NCBI GenBank assembly: GCA_025765595.1
Contig: JAIVFH010000367.1
Location: 1 to 24,180 of the forward strand
Length of the DNA stretch: 24,180 nucleotides
From: Obelidium mucronatum
Taxonomy: Eukaryota; Chytridiomycota; Chytridiomycetes; Chytridiales; Chytriomycetaceae
Direction of reading: 5' to 3'
The position numbers were made by a program, and so were the translations under genes. Each line of letters opens with the position of its first letter. Within the stretch, counting starts at the first letter, position 1. A model generated the notes under the pieces. That model did not search any database. It was given only the letters and a program-made list of their open reading frames with translations, and was not told the DNA's origin. Positions 1-9,898 of this stretch are shown here, one piece after another.

Positions 1-3000
1 CTTGTTTTTAACAAAGGATGGTAAAGCGAAGTGGGCTAGAAACTCAATCGAAGTGAAGACCCTTAAGGCGAGTGGGCCGGCCATTGGCCTTTGTCAAACC
101 TTTTATTGAACTTGCCGTTATTCAATCCTTCAGGCTGGCATTATTCGCTTCCTTCAACTTGAAGCAATGGTCCCTCAAAATCTCTTTGCTCCTATTCGAT
201 TTGCCATGTATCTCGCTGGATCTACCGATCCTGCCCACGAAGTGTCTGGCGCTGCTGAAGATGCATTGAAGCGTATGGCCAAACCGTCATTTGATGATCC
301 AGAAGTCGTCGCTTTACTGTACCAACTATACCAAGGAACTCAGAATTCTTCGGCTCCCGACGACGCAAAACGAAGTCCAGGAAATAATGCTGTGAAATTG
401 AAAGTGTTGGGTATTCTGAATCGAAGTGTAAAGGGAGCAAATGAGTTTCCCGGGATTCTGCAAGTGTCGTTTGATGCTCTTTATGGTCAGTCTTTTTTTG
501 CACCAGTTCCCCTTTTTTCATGTCAACTAAACCTCGAACAGGCGAAAACACAACATCTAAATTACGAAATGCCGCCGTTGGGTTTATTCAATGGATTGCC
601 AGAATGGCCGAACCTGCTAAAATTAAACCTGTTGCGCCGATTTTACTCTCTGGGTTGCTGAAATTAATTCAAGATTCTGAGACAAACGAGAGTGACAAAG
701 AATTAGAAAGTTTGAGAGGATTCGCATATGAAGCAGTGGGGCTTTTGTCTAAGCGAGGTATTATAATAGTGAGCTTTTGGTTTTCTCTAATTAACCGAAT
801 AGCCCCTGAGAATTTCGTAAACGATATTTCCATCTTAAAGTCATTTTTCAAGGCCGTATCAAGCGAAACTCGAAATGTCCGCGTTTCTGTTCAGGAGGCT
901 CTGTCGACGATGATTGAAGCCTATCGTAACATCGCCAAAGAGAGTGAGGATGCTCGCATTGCCGTGGAAGAGATATTGCTTGAAAACATAGAAAAGGCAG
1001 GTTTCTCCTTGAATACTTCTTAATCAGCTAACTTGTACTTAGAATGAACATCAAGCGCGATATGCTGCTGTCAAATATGCTAATGCTCTTTTCGAGTTTT
1101 CCAACCCTCTGGCTCGTTATCTGAACTTAGTAGCTTCTGCTGATTCGAAGCTGGAGGTCAAAGAAGAAGCGAGGCGAGGCTTAGAGTTCCCATCACCACC
1201 ATCACCGGATTCCACACCAGAGCAGATTTTGTCATTTAGAGCAGGCCTTCCATCTTTAAAGGATTTGGCATCGTTTTTGCAAACTATGGAACGAAAGCCA
1301 CGCCTTACTTCCCGTGCCCCAGGAGTCAAATACGTTGGTTCATTCAGTGCGGAGGCTTATTCTCATGCTTTGGAGTTTCTTCGAAAGGTTATGATTGCAC
1401 ATGCCGATCCATTCAAAAAAGTCGAAGAGGGATTTCGTGGTGGAATTGCAGAGGAAGAAAATGGGGCTGTTGGATCTCGTATAAGTGATTTAGATACTCG
1501 TGCGAATGTAAAAACGTACTTGAAGACCGCTTGGGCTGCACCAGGAAGTATGGCTGTCGACGGGGCCGAAGGTGGTGTTGCAGCGTTTTTGGATTTGGTT
1601 GAAAGAGGGTTGAAGAATGAGGAGACTGATGCGGTGCTTCAGAGCACAGCGAGCTCCTGTTTAATCGAGCTGATATCTTTGTGCCCTTCGTCTTTGGCGG
1701 AAAGCTATCGTGATAAGGCAGATTGGGTCAAGGTTTGAAATTTACTGGGATGCCTTTGTTGATATTTAAGTCAATCGATAATTAGACTTTCCTCTCCTCG
1801 CTTAAGTCCGAAACCCGCCAGTGTATGGCGCGCGTCTTGGGAATTATATCGACTAGCGATTTATCGGTTGGCGACAGAGCTCAGCAGTTCAACAAACTTA
1901 TCGAAGAGTTATCAATCACAGCCAGAGACACTTCCAAGCAAACTTCATTTGAATCCAGAAATGGCTCCGTTTTGGCACTTGGGTTTATTCTCGGACGTTT
2001 GAGATATCGATACAGCGAAACTTGGACGAAATATTTGGATCAGTCAGCCGCAAATAAGATTGTTGCGATAGTGGCTGAAGAACTTGACTCTGCGTCAGCA
2101 TTGCATATTCAAGGAGCTTGTATTTCGCTCTCTGAAATTGCCAGATATGGTGAATTGCCTGTTCTTATTGGACAAGAAGACGCCACTTCTCCAATGGAGG
2201 TTGACGGTATCCCGAAGCCGGCTGTACCAGTGGCTGCTTCTGTAGAAAAGTGGACACGTCCTGCTATTTTGAAAAAGTTATTTGAGCTCGGAAAATCAAC
2301 CAAAGAAACAAAAGTGAGTAATACCTCGCCGTCAAAATTTTCAACTGAATTCTCCCTAGTTGCAAGAAGCTGCGATTGCAGCCCTTGGGCAACTGGCCCT
2401 GGGAACACCAGCCGTGGCAGAAACGATTCTGGACTTTTTCTACACTCTGCCTTCTATTTTAAGCAAGCATGTGGAAGTTAACTTCACTGTTGGCGATGCA
2501 ATTTGTGCTGCGGCTGGTGGTTTTAAAGCTACTTCATTGGAAGAGTCGCTGGATATTGCAGATGTTGAGTTCCCTCCAGTAGGAACGACGATTTCAACTC
2601 CTGATCCGTCGATAATGGAGAAGGTACTTGAGCGGTGTTTCCATGAGATTCGTCCGGGTGGTATTCCTGTGTCAAAGAAGGCTGTATGCGTTTGGCTGCT
2701 TTCGCTTGTTAAGTTCTGTGGAGCGATGAGCCAGATCAAGGTAATTGCAGGCTACCACGTTTGAACAAATGCTGATGGTACTTTAAAGAACAACTTGCCA
2801 AAAATGCACACCGCGTTCTCCAACTTGATATCAGACCGTGATGAATTCACTCAAGAAGTTGCCTCAAAAGGAATCGGTCTTGTGTATGAGTTGGGAGATG
2901 CTACTATTAAGGCTTCCCTTGTGGAATCCCTTGTTTCAACATTCACCGAAGGGAAAAAGATAGCCCCTCAGAGTATAACTGGAGACACCACCCTGTTTCA

Positions 3001-5638
3001 AGAAGGTTCTTTGGGCCAAACTCCAGATGGAACCAACTTGACAACGTATCAATCCATCCTGTCTCTCGCCTCAGACTTGAATCAACCTGATCTTGTGTAC
3101 AAGTTCATGTCTCTTGCCTCGCACAATGCAATCTGGAACTCTCGCCGGGGTGCTAGTATGGGATTTGGCTCTATTGCGTCATTAGCAGAACGCGAGCTTG
3201 CGCCATACTTGTCTCAAATTGTTCCAAAATTGTATCGTTTCCAATTCGATCCAAACGTCAAGGTGGCAGAGAGTATGAAAAGCATTTGGAGAAGTCTCGT
3301 AAAGGATCCAAAGAAAGCTGTAGATGACCACTTTGATGTCATCATCAAAGATTTGTTGAAGGGGTTGGGCGATCGAATGTGGAGAACCAGAGAATCCAGT
3401 TGTTTGGCATTGTCTGATATTTTACATGGAAGACAGTTGGTTCAACTTCAACCATACTTACAGGAGATTTGGGCAATGTGTTTCCGAGCTTTGGACGACA
3501 TCAAGGAGAGTGTGCGCGTGGCTGCTTTTGCAACTTGTAAAACGTTGACAAATGTGACTGTCAAATACTGCGACCCAACGGTTGTGTCAGTGTCTCAAGG
3601 ACAGGCAATAATGGATATCGTTATGCCTTTCTTTTTGGTAAGATCTTTGACAAGTCTTTGTGATTTGACTTTAACGAACTCTTATTTTCACTCACCATCG
3701 TAGACCAAGGGCTTGGGTTCTAAGGCTGAAGATGTTGCCAAGTTCTCGTTGGCCACTGTTTTGAAGATTACGAAAAAGGGTGGAGTTTTGCTGAAACCTC
3801 ATTTGACAGAGCTGATCTCAACTCTTTTGGAGTCATTGTCTAGTTTGGAACCCCAAGCTCTCAGTTACTTGACATTCCATACTGACAAATATGGCATCAC
3901 TCAAGAGCAATTGGATAGCTCCAGATTGTCGGCTGCAAAGTCTTCGCCAATGATGGAAGCCGTGGATTCTTGTGTTGAAAATCTGGATGCATCTGTTATG
4001 GAAACACTGATGCCTAAAGTTTTCAACATTATCAGACGGGTAGGGTGATTTTACCTGTTTGGAATAACAAAGCTAACCAATTTTTTTTCTTAAAGGGTGT
4101 TGGTCTTCCAACGAAGGCAGGGTCTGCTCGTTTTGTTGTTACCCTTGCCATGAGAGTACCCAGCGACCTCCGTCCACACGCAGATAGCACATTGAAAGCG
4201 TTGAGTGGAGCGATAACTGACCGTTCGCCTGCAGTTCGAAAGACTTTTGCAACGGCAATTGGCCATATTGCCAAACTCTGCTCAGTTTCAGCGCTTCAGC
4301 GATTCATCAACCATATCCGAAGCATGTACACTGACTCGGAGGAAGAGGATACTCGAACCATAGTCGGCATTACAGTTCTTGAAATCTCTCGCTATTCAAG
4401 CGATGCGTTTGCCAACTTGAATGCTGAAATCCTTCCCTTGGCGTTCTTGGGGAGAAGAGACGCGAATGAAGGCGTCAAGACCACTTGGACGGAAGTTTGG
4501 GATGAAAACACGGCAGGTGCTTCTGGCGCTGTAAAATTGTACTTGTCTGAGTTGATGACACTATGTACAACATTGCTGGGAACGACGCCGTCATGGGGAG
4601 TGAAGAAGCAAGTTGGTTTGGCCTTGGGTGATATTGCAAAAGCGATTGGAGCTGGAATTGTTGATCGCATGGATACTGTTCTTCCAATGTTGATTGAAGC
4701 CCTTGGGGGCCGCACATGGGATGGAAAAGAATCCGTTTTAGAAGCATTGGTGACTGTGTCTATTGAGGGAAAGTCTTACTTTGAAACAAATAAGGACCAG
4801 CTGGAGGCGGTTACGAAAGTTGTAATCCGAGAAGCAAAGAAGAATAACAAGCCTTATAAGCGTGTTGCTTTGGAATATCTGGGACGCTATGTGGACGCCC
4901 TAAAGGTGGACAAGTATGATGAGTTGGAGGATTACTTAATCGAAATGGCTACTGTGGATGGGGATGATGATGATGACGATCCAGATGACATTCGTACAAA
5001 GCCAATGAATTTGGCTATTCGAGCAAACGCTTACAAGGGGCTTGGCTTGTGTTGGCCAGTTGTAAAGACTTCGCAAGGTATGTTTCTTTTGTTGTATTGG
5101 TCATCAAGTAACCATCTTTTTCGCTTTTGATAGAAAAATGGGCGAATGAAGTTTTGCCTCAATTGATCAAAGGCTTGGATGGAAACGTATGGAACACAAG
5201 AATAGCCATTTTGGAGGCGATTGAACGGATTTTTCAAAAATGTGAAACTGGTATTGACTCCACCTTCACCGAGCAAACGATTTTGACTGTCATTGCTGGA
5301 ACTGTTGCCGCGCTGATGGATGGAAAGGTTGGTTATTGAAGGCCTTAACTTGTATTGCTTATTTGTTAACCTTAATTTGTTCAAGTATTCCGCCGTCAGA
5401 GAGCAATCTCTCAAAGTTGTAAAACAACTTGTTGAAAGGATCAAAGGTACTGTGATGCCAAATTGTTGAGGGGCTATATGTAACAATTTATGTTGCAGAT
5501 ACCAAGCTGCTCACAGACAGCACCCGTACAGTATTAATTTCAGGTCTTGATGAAGCCATTGCGAAGGAGCTTATTTCATCTATTTTGGAGCCATTGAAAG
5601 ACATCCGCAAGGATATTTCTGGGATGAGTTTGGACTAG
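1..5638 (+). CDS. ECM29: Proteasome adaptor/scaffold protein ECM29, 5'-truncated by the window
   Basis: HEAT-repeat protein that binds the 26S proteasome and takes part in its quality control and localisation. The window holds 13 exons: 2-67, 134-485, 542-757, 803-996, 1043-1732, 1786-2313, 2360-2740, 2789-3637, 3704-4039, 4096-5077, 5134-5327, 5386-5446 and 5499-5638. They join in frame to 1662 residues; the human protein has about 1845, so roughly the first 200 residues lie upstream. Family landmarks are clear: RESSCLAL, DDIKESVR, RLSAAKSSPMME, LPLAFLG, WTEVW and the helical repeats throughout. An acidic run (GDDDDDDPDD) follows residue ~1400 of the window part. Introns at 68 and 997 seem to use GC donors. 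The exon before 67 is the least certain part. A transposon starts 35 bp after the stop. Confidence 0.94.
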
Positions 5639-5669
5639 TGTTTTGGAATGCAAGGTCCAGTGAAGTTTC

Positions 5670-5673
5670 ACTG
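5670..5673. repeat. Left target-site duplication ACTG
   Basis: The four bases ACTG sit directly before the left terminal repeat, and the same four follow the right terminal repeat at 8847-8850. This is what a cut-and-paste insertion with a 4-bp staggered cut leaves. The left flank also forms a short palindrome, CAGTGAAGTTTCACTG, at 5658-5673. Confidence 0.75.
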
Positions 5674-5703
5674 GTAGGGAAGCCTAAAGCGGTCATTTGC
5701 AAA
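5674..5703 (+). repeat. Left terminal inverted repeat (30 bp)
   Basis: Starts GTAGGGAAGCCTAAAGCGGT and continues for ten more bases to 5703. It is the exact reverse complement of 8817-8846. Identity ends after 5703: the next base is T here and A on the right-hand side. Confidence 0.9.
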
Positions 5704-5718
5704 TACACAAAAACAAAA

Positions 5719-5782
5719 AAAAATCCAAAAATCCAAAAATCCAAAAATCCAAAAATCCAAAAATCCAAAAATCCAAAAATCC
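5719..5782. repeat. Tandem repeat, 8 copies of AAAAATCC
   Basis: Eight consecutive 8-bp units, with TCC at 5724, 5732 and then every 8 bases to 5780. It lies just inside the left TIR. It has no partner near the right TIR. Being 8 bp long it shifts frame at each copy, and the repetitive open frames over it are not genes. Confidence 0.9.
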
Positions 5783-5844
5783 AAACATGAAAATACAGCA
5801 AAAAAGCCAAAAAATAGAAAAATTAAAAAAAACAAAAAAGTTGA

Positions 5845-5882
5845 AAAGCGGTGACATGCTCCAGTGTATGCCGCACCGCTTT
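5845..5882. repeat. Subterminal inverted repeat (hairpin) AAAGCGGTG / CACCGCTTT
   Basis: Nine-base arms at 5845-5853 and 5874-5882 are separated by 20 bases. The core AAAGCGGT also occurs inside both terminal repeats, so this may be an extra transposase-binding site of the element. The arms are seen directly; the role is inferred. Confidence 0.6.
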
Positions 5883-6627
5883 AATTATATTACAATGAAA
5901 TCAAAGGGGTTTTTATTATTCCTCAATAAGAGCCGAATATGCCTGCTATGCTGTCAGATGAGTGAATGTTGAGCAAGTTAATCAAAGGTGACAAGAACAA
6001 CAAAACGGTTGAAAACGCGGCAAAAGAGCGCAAAACACGGAATACTTGGCTTTATGCATCGCATTTTATTCCGAATTATTTCAAGGTGGAGTAGTCAAGT
6101 GTGATCGAAGATTCTGTCGTTTGGTCGGTCGCCGCACTCAAATTACCAGTGAAAAAAAGCGTTGTTCTCCTGGCCTACAAGATATATGCATACGCGCTTC
6201 TTTGTTAACCTAAATTAAAACATGTTAGATTGCTGGTTGTAGTGGCGCGTCGACATTTGCATCCCAAACAAACCGGCTGTCAAATCAAACCCAAATACCA
6301 ACATCCCCAATGCCAATCTGAATGCTGAGAAATCATAACGGATCTGTAGTTCAGGCCGATTTGTGAGTGTACGGGTCACACAACCGAACTAACTAATCCG
6401 CTTCTGAAACTCTCCCGTAGACCAACGGAGAGGCAATAAACCTCAAGCAAACAAAGAGAGGCAAGAAAAGAGAAGGTGACAAGGGAAAGAAAGGCAGGAT
6501 GTGTTGTGAGGTGAAGTGCAGAAAGGTGAGGAATGAGTGTAGGCACTTGCCTTATGATTTTGGAATCTTTTGTCCCGCCGGAAGTTTGTAGTGCTTTTTA
6601 TAGTGTTTTATACATCAAAATGAAAAC
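5883..6627. other. Non-coding left interior of the transposon
   Basis: About 750 bp between the subterminal hairpin and the 3' end of the transposase gene. I see no convincing open frame, no tRNA and no conserved motif. The part from about 6420 to 6540 is rich in A and G. The stretch probably holds the 3' flank of the transposase gene and sequences needed in cis for transposition. Confidence 0.5.
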
Positions 6628-8784
6628 TCAATTAAAGATTATGTATTTATTATTTGCAACGCATTCAAAAGAATACAATGTTGTCATAAGCCGCATTAGA
6701 TCGTCCTCATGATCATCGACATCTTCAAACTGCTCCAACGGTCCAGTCAGATTGTTATCGCGCAGACATCCAACCATTTTTTGGAGAACTGGCCAAACAT
6801 CGTGGAGGCACTTTATCTCATCAGCATATCGCCGGCGGGCACCACGTAAAAGCCTGGTAATGTCCTCTGAGAACATTTCAAAATCTCCTTCTGCTTCCAG
6901 TTGTTGCATCTTTTCTATCAAATATCCTTCAGGCACTTAAACTTTTAAATCAGCGCTTCCTCCAAACTCTTCTGGATGTTCCATCAAGTTCAATGGCTGG
7001 CTCAAATATCCACTTGGCAATGTCCTGCGTTTATCCATGGAGTTGTATTCGCTTCGGATTTCATCAATGCGCTTTGACATAATTGGAATGTATAGGTATT
7101 GGAATCGTGGACTTCCATGAGTTTTGGAAGTTCCATGGTGAACGTGCCCTCTCGGCGCGTTTCGGAACATTTCGGAAAAATGCTACAAATCGGAAGGCCT
7201 GGTGATTTGGACAAGATAACACTTTGTGTTCCAAATTACCAGGTGTGTACATCGTCATCATTATTCAGCTTTATCACCATCTTTATTGAGTCTTATTAAA
7301 ATAAACACTTTGTGTTCCAAATTACCAGTACTCGAGATTACACGGGAATACTTTTCTACATGAATAAAAAGAGAGTCAAATAGGTCTTTAATACATGTGT
7401 TGTTCCCACTTGACATGCTGCCAGCAACTGATTTAGAATATCATTGCCATACACACGAAGAAACAGAGCCCAGTAACTCTCCATTTTTTGATTGAGTCGG
7501 GAATCTTGAACAACAAGATGATAACTTGAGTTGTCATCAATAACTGACCCAGTATTCAATTCGTGTCGCATGTCTGTCTGAAGGCGTCCAAGCCTCACAT
7601 TCTCACACCCACGATCCGAAATTGTTTCTCGAAAGATTCCATCACCACTCCCATATTCCCAACATGCCGACAAGTACCAAAACGCCACAAGAGCTGACTG
7701 TCTATTTGTCCTCCAAACTTTAAGCCACATCAGATAGCGGGAATAACAATCGATGCCACCGTGAAGAAACAATCCATAGAACCCTGAAGGATTGTGAGAT
7801 CGACCAATGATAGTTGCTAACACTTACTAAATTTGTCGTGTTGATCAAAGGAACACATTTCCCAAGGACCTTTTCCAGTATAGTTGAGACGCTTCAATCT
7901 CCGCCGCTTTCTGTCTTGAATAAGTCCTGGCTCAATTTCCTTCAACAGCTGAAGAACTCTGTCCCTAATGATATGTCAGATTTCAGTTTCGAGATTTTGA
8001 TGGGTGCTATACCGTGCAATTGGCACTTGCTGATCCACATGTAGCCAGTGGGTCAATGTTCGGTATCCAGCACTTGGGCCGTTGGTCTCCCGATACCACC
8101 GAATTTTTTCTATTGCTATTCTTTCAATAGCTTCTTGCTCCTCAGGTGAACGCTTGTGTCGATTCCAATTTTGTTGCCGCAAGTATCGTCGCAAGGTTTT
8201 GTCTCTGAAATAAGTAAGTTGCAGATTGATCATTGCATGCCAAACAAGAAACTCACAACATCACAAAGCCATCCTTGCGCAGCCTTCTGCGGATGTCATT
8301 GTAATGGAAACCGCGCCAAAATAAATTCTGTATACGCAGGAACTTGAAGCAATCTCGGCAAACGATGTGTGTCTCCTTCCTTCCATCAATGTTCTGGGGA
8401 AACGTGAATTCGAAACTGCAACCTTGCATGACCGAATCGAGACAGCATTGCCGGCTTGCAGCTACTACTCGCTCTTCAGGTATGCGAACATTCAAAACAG
8501 CCGCGTCGTTCGTCATCGGACCCAAGAGCCCAGTCCATACAGCCTTCACAATAGCTCCCAGCATAGTCATTTGCTTCTTCGGTCTCACTCGCGATTGTCT
8601 TCACTGCTGCAGCTGGGAATTCCTTGTGGCAACGGTCGCACTTCTTTACTGGATAGCTGGAGGACGGAAGGACAGATATTTCAGCTGCAGAAAATCCAAC
8701 CCGGAGCAAGCATGGTTGGCAGTAAACATTCCGTAGATTGATGTGTTTCAAAACTCCCGGAAGGAGACATGCCATACAACGCAT
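6628..8784 (-). pseudogene. Transposase: Cys-rich/HTH/integrase-like DDE, spliced and damaged
   Basis: Minus-strand gene. It starts near 8784 (MRCMACLLPG) with paired cysteines (CMAC, CQPC, CDRC, CEGC, later CRDC) that look like zinc ribbons. A helix-turn-helix follows (HYNDIRRRLRKDGF, then after an intron at 8256-8205 DKTLRRYLRQQ). Further introns at 8012-7965 and 7827-7784 link VPIAR to DRVLQLLKEIEP and HDKF to RFYGLFLHGGIDCYSR. The triad is present: D in SFDQHDKF, D in ISDRGCEN, E in NQKMESYW. The C-terminal region (YLYIPIMSKRIDEIRSEYN, LPSGYL) matches the family. Breaks: a frame change at 8476-8588, loss of frame between about 7375 and 7105, a short duplication, and an in-frame TAA at 6937-6939 with acidic coding-like sequence beyond it. 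Probably inactive as it stands. Confidence 0.82.
7218..7328. repeat. Pair of 25-bp direct repeats inside the transposase gene
   Basis: The same 25 bases (beginning AACACTTTGTGTTCC) occur at 7218-7242 and 7304-7328, 86 bases apart. The segment between has stops in the transposase frames. This looks like a short duplication or a later insertion, and it lies where the transposase reading frame is lost. Confidence 0.8.
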
Positions 8785-8816
8785 TTGAAAAAAAAGAAAT
8801 TTTGCAATTTTGTTGT

Positions 8817-8846
8817 TTTGCAAATGACCGCTTTAGGCTTCCCTAC
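8817..8846 (-). repeat. Right terminal inverted repeat (30 bp)
   Basis: Exact reverse complement of 5674-5703, ending CCTAC at 8846. The transposase start codon lies only 33 bases inside it, so the promoter of the gene must overlap the repeat or lie outside the element. Confidence 0.9.
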
Positions 8847-8850
8847 ACTG
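8847..8850. repeat. Right target-site duplication ACTG
   Basis: ACTG directly follows the right TIR and matches 5670-5673. The next bases, GTAGGG, repeat the first six bases of the TIR; this may be chance or may reflect a target preference. Confidence 0.75.
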
Positions 8851-8859
8851 GTAGGGGCA

Positions 8860-9640
8860 CTCACAATTCTATACTTTTTTATTAAATGTGAATCAAATAA
8901 CCCTCCAATGTCAGATTGACTTCTGGCATCACAATCACAAAACTGCAAGAATTAAAGCAAACAAAGAAAATGGGGTAACTATACCACGTCCAGGAATCTT
9001 TGGACCAAAATAGCAGAGCAAACCCGGTTAGATCCTTGGCAGAAGGTAGTGCGGCTTGAACCAGGAATGACTTGTTTACGGATTTTTGGACTTGGCTTTA
9101 AATTGAAAGCTATAAAAGCAGTCTTGTCTCAAATGCGCCAAACATGAGGCGTTCCTGTTTAATGCAAGAATGAGAAGGGGAATACAACAACGTCATTAGA
9201 AAACTTACCAGTTGAATACACATGACAATTAACCCTCACAATGTAGCGTAGACTTGACTCGTGACTGGGGCACTTTGAAGGTGGATAACTGTGGTAGGGG
9301 CCAAAAACGTGGAGCAGGCAAGCACATCCAGGCGCCTGAGACGACAGTTGTCACACAAGCCACTGCATTCCCCAACTGGAATACTTCAAACCGAGCGGGC
9401 AACGTTGTGATTGGGTGGACGGTAACAGGATCAAACCCAGTGGTGTCTTCCGTATAGCTTGACAAATAGCAGGAGTTAGATGGGATTATGGGAAGAGAGA
9501 AGGACAACTACCAATGTCTGGGAAGCAGCGCAATGCGTCCAACTCGACAAGCCTGGAGTCAGGATCATCGTAGGTTATGGTAGATAGTCTGAGTGTCGTT
9601 GAGTTGATGTTTTTTTTTTAATTGGAAGACATTACACAGC
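8860..9640 (-). other. Possible spliced minus-strand gene, unresolved
   Basis: I cannot name this. On the minus strand several exon-like stretches have good splice borders: a GTAAGT donor at about 9209, an acceptor TTGCAG near 8945, and candidate donors near 9512 and 9332. Frames can be joined to read, in order, pieces such as LVELDALRCFPDI, TTLPARFEVFQLGNAVACV, SHESSLRYIVRVNCHVYS, KPSPKIRKQVIPGSS and FCDCDARSQSDIGGLFDSH. No start codon is evident upstream of 9640. The last open frame runs into the right end of the transposon, so the 3' end of this gene may have been changed by the insertion. It could equally be a decayed gene. Confidence 0.3.
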
Positions 9641-9755
9641 GCAACACACCAATCCTAAACAAGACCACCGTTGAATCAGTTTATTTTAATGTGTTTATGT
9701 TATAAATATATGTGATGAAGTTTCGAAGGGAGGTTGGGGTTGGAAAAACACATCA

Positions 9756-9794
9756 GCCAATCAGATTGCGTCAAGGGTGGGAGCCAATCAGATT
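9756..9794 (+). promoter_or_regulatory. Two CCAAT boxes (GCCAATCAGATT) upstream of the coiled-coil gene
   Basis: The 12-mer GCCAATCAGATT occurs at 9756-9767 and again at 9783-9794, 27 bp apart, 105-143 bases before the start codon at 9899. CCAAT pairs are typical binding sites for NF-Y/HAP factors. The repeat is seen; the binding is inferred. Confidence 0.5.
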
Positions 9795-9834
9795 TCGAGG
9801 ACGTGTGGCCTCCTCAGAATAAACATTGTAGAGA

Positions 9835-9854
9835 CTCACGATTCGAAACGTGAG
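9835..9854. promoter_or_regulatory. Palindrome CTCACG...CGTGAG in the 5' leader
   Basis: Six-base arms (9835-9840 and 9849-9854) surround ATTCGAAA, 45 bases before the start codon of the next gene. It may be a dimeric factor site or a leader hairpin. No function can be assigned. Confidence 0.3.
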
Positions 9855-9898
9855 TGATAAACTGAATGGAATTGAACGATTTAAATAAAAAAAAAACG

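Larger units (their letters stand above)
5674..8846. mobile_element. DNA transposon with 30-bp TIRs and an integrase-like DDE transposase
   Basis: A 3173-bp unit is bounded by perfect 30-bp inverted repeats beginning GTAGGGAAGCC and flanked by ACTG on both sides. Inside are an A-rich left end with an 8-bp tandem repeat, a hairpin, about 750 bp of apparently non-coding DNA, and one spliced minus-strand gene for a DDE transposase of the eukaryotic integrase-core type. The two TIRs are identical, so insertion is probably recent, yet the transposase gene has lesions, so this copy may be non-autonomous. A 4-bp duplication with an integrase-like enzyme recalls Ginger-type elements, but the TIR start does not match that group as I know it, so I leave the superfamily open. 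Confidence 0.85.

Noticed and set aside
1..5638. ECM29 as a pseudogene because of many frame changes
   Set aside because: Every frame change falls at a splice-like GT/GC...AG segment, and all exons join to a multiple of three with full family similarity.
5719..5782. CRISPR-like regular repeat
   Set aside because: Units are 8 bp with no spacers, in a eukaryotic transposon. It is a simple tandem repeat.
5580..5972. Open frames on both strands over the A-rich repeat
   Set aside because: They are the translation of the 8-bp tandem repeat (KNPKIQKSK and FGFLDFWI patterns) and have no other coding signs.
6341..6406. tRNA-like fold with CGGAT...ATCCG ends
   Set aside because: The outer bases can pair, but there is no TTC-type T-arm or plausible anticodon arm.
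6406..6428. Hairpin CTCTCCCG...CGGAGAG
   Set aside because: The stem is short and bulged, and nothing in the context supports a function.
7776..8044. Stops in the transposase between 8012 and 7784 read as lesions
   Set aside because: They lie inside introns with good borders (CG|GTATAG...ATTAG and TTTA|GTAAGT...TTCAG). Splicing restores VPIARDRVLQ and HDKFRFYG.
8476..8588. A 25-nt intron joining the Cys-rich part to the HTH part
   Set aside because: GT...AG ends can restore frame, but this gene has other lesions and no close homologue to set the spacing, so an indel is as likely.
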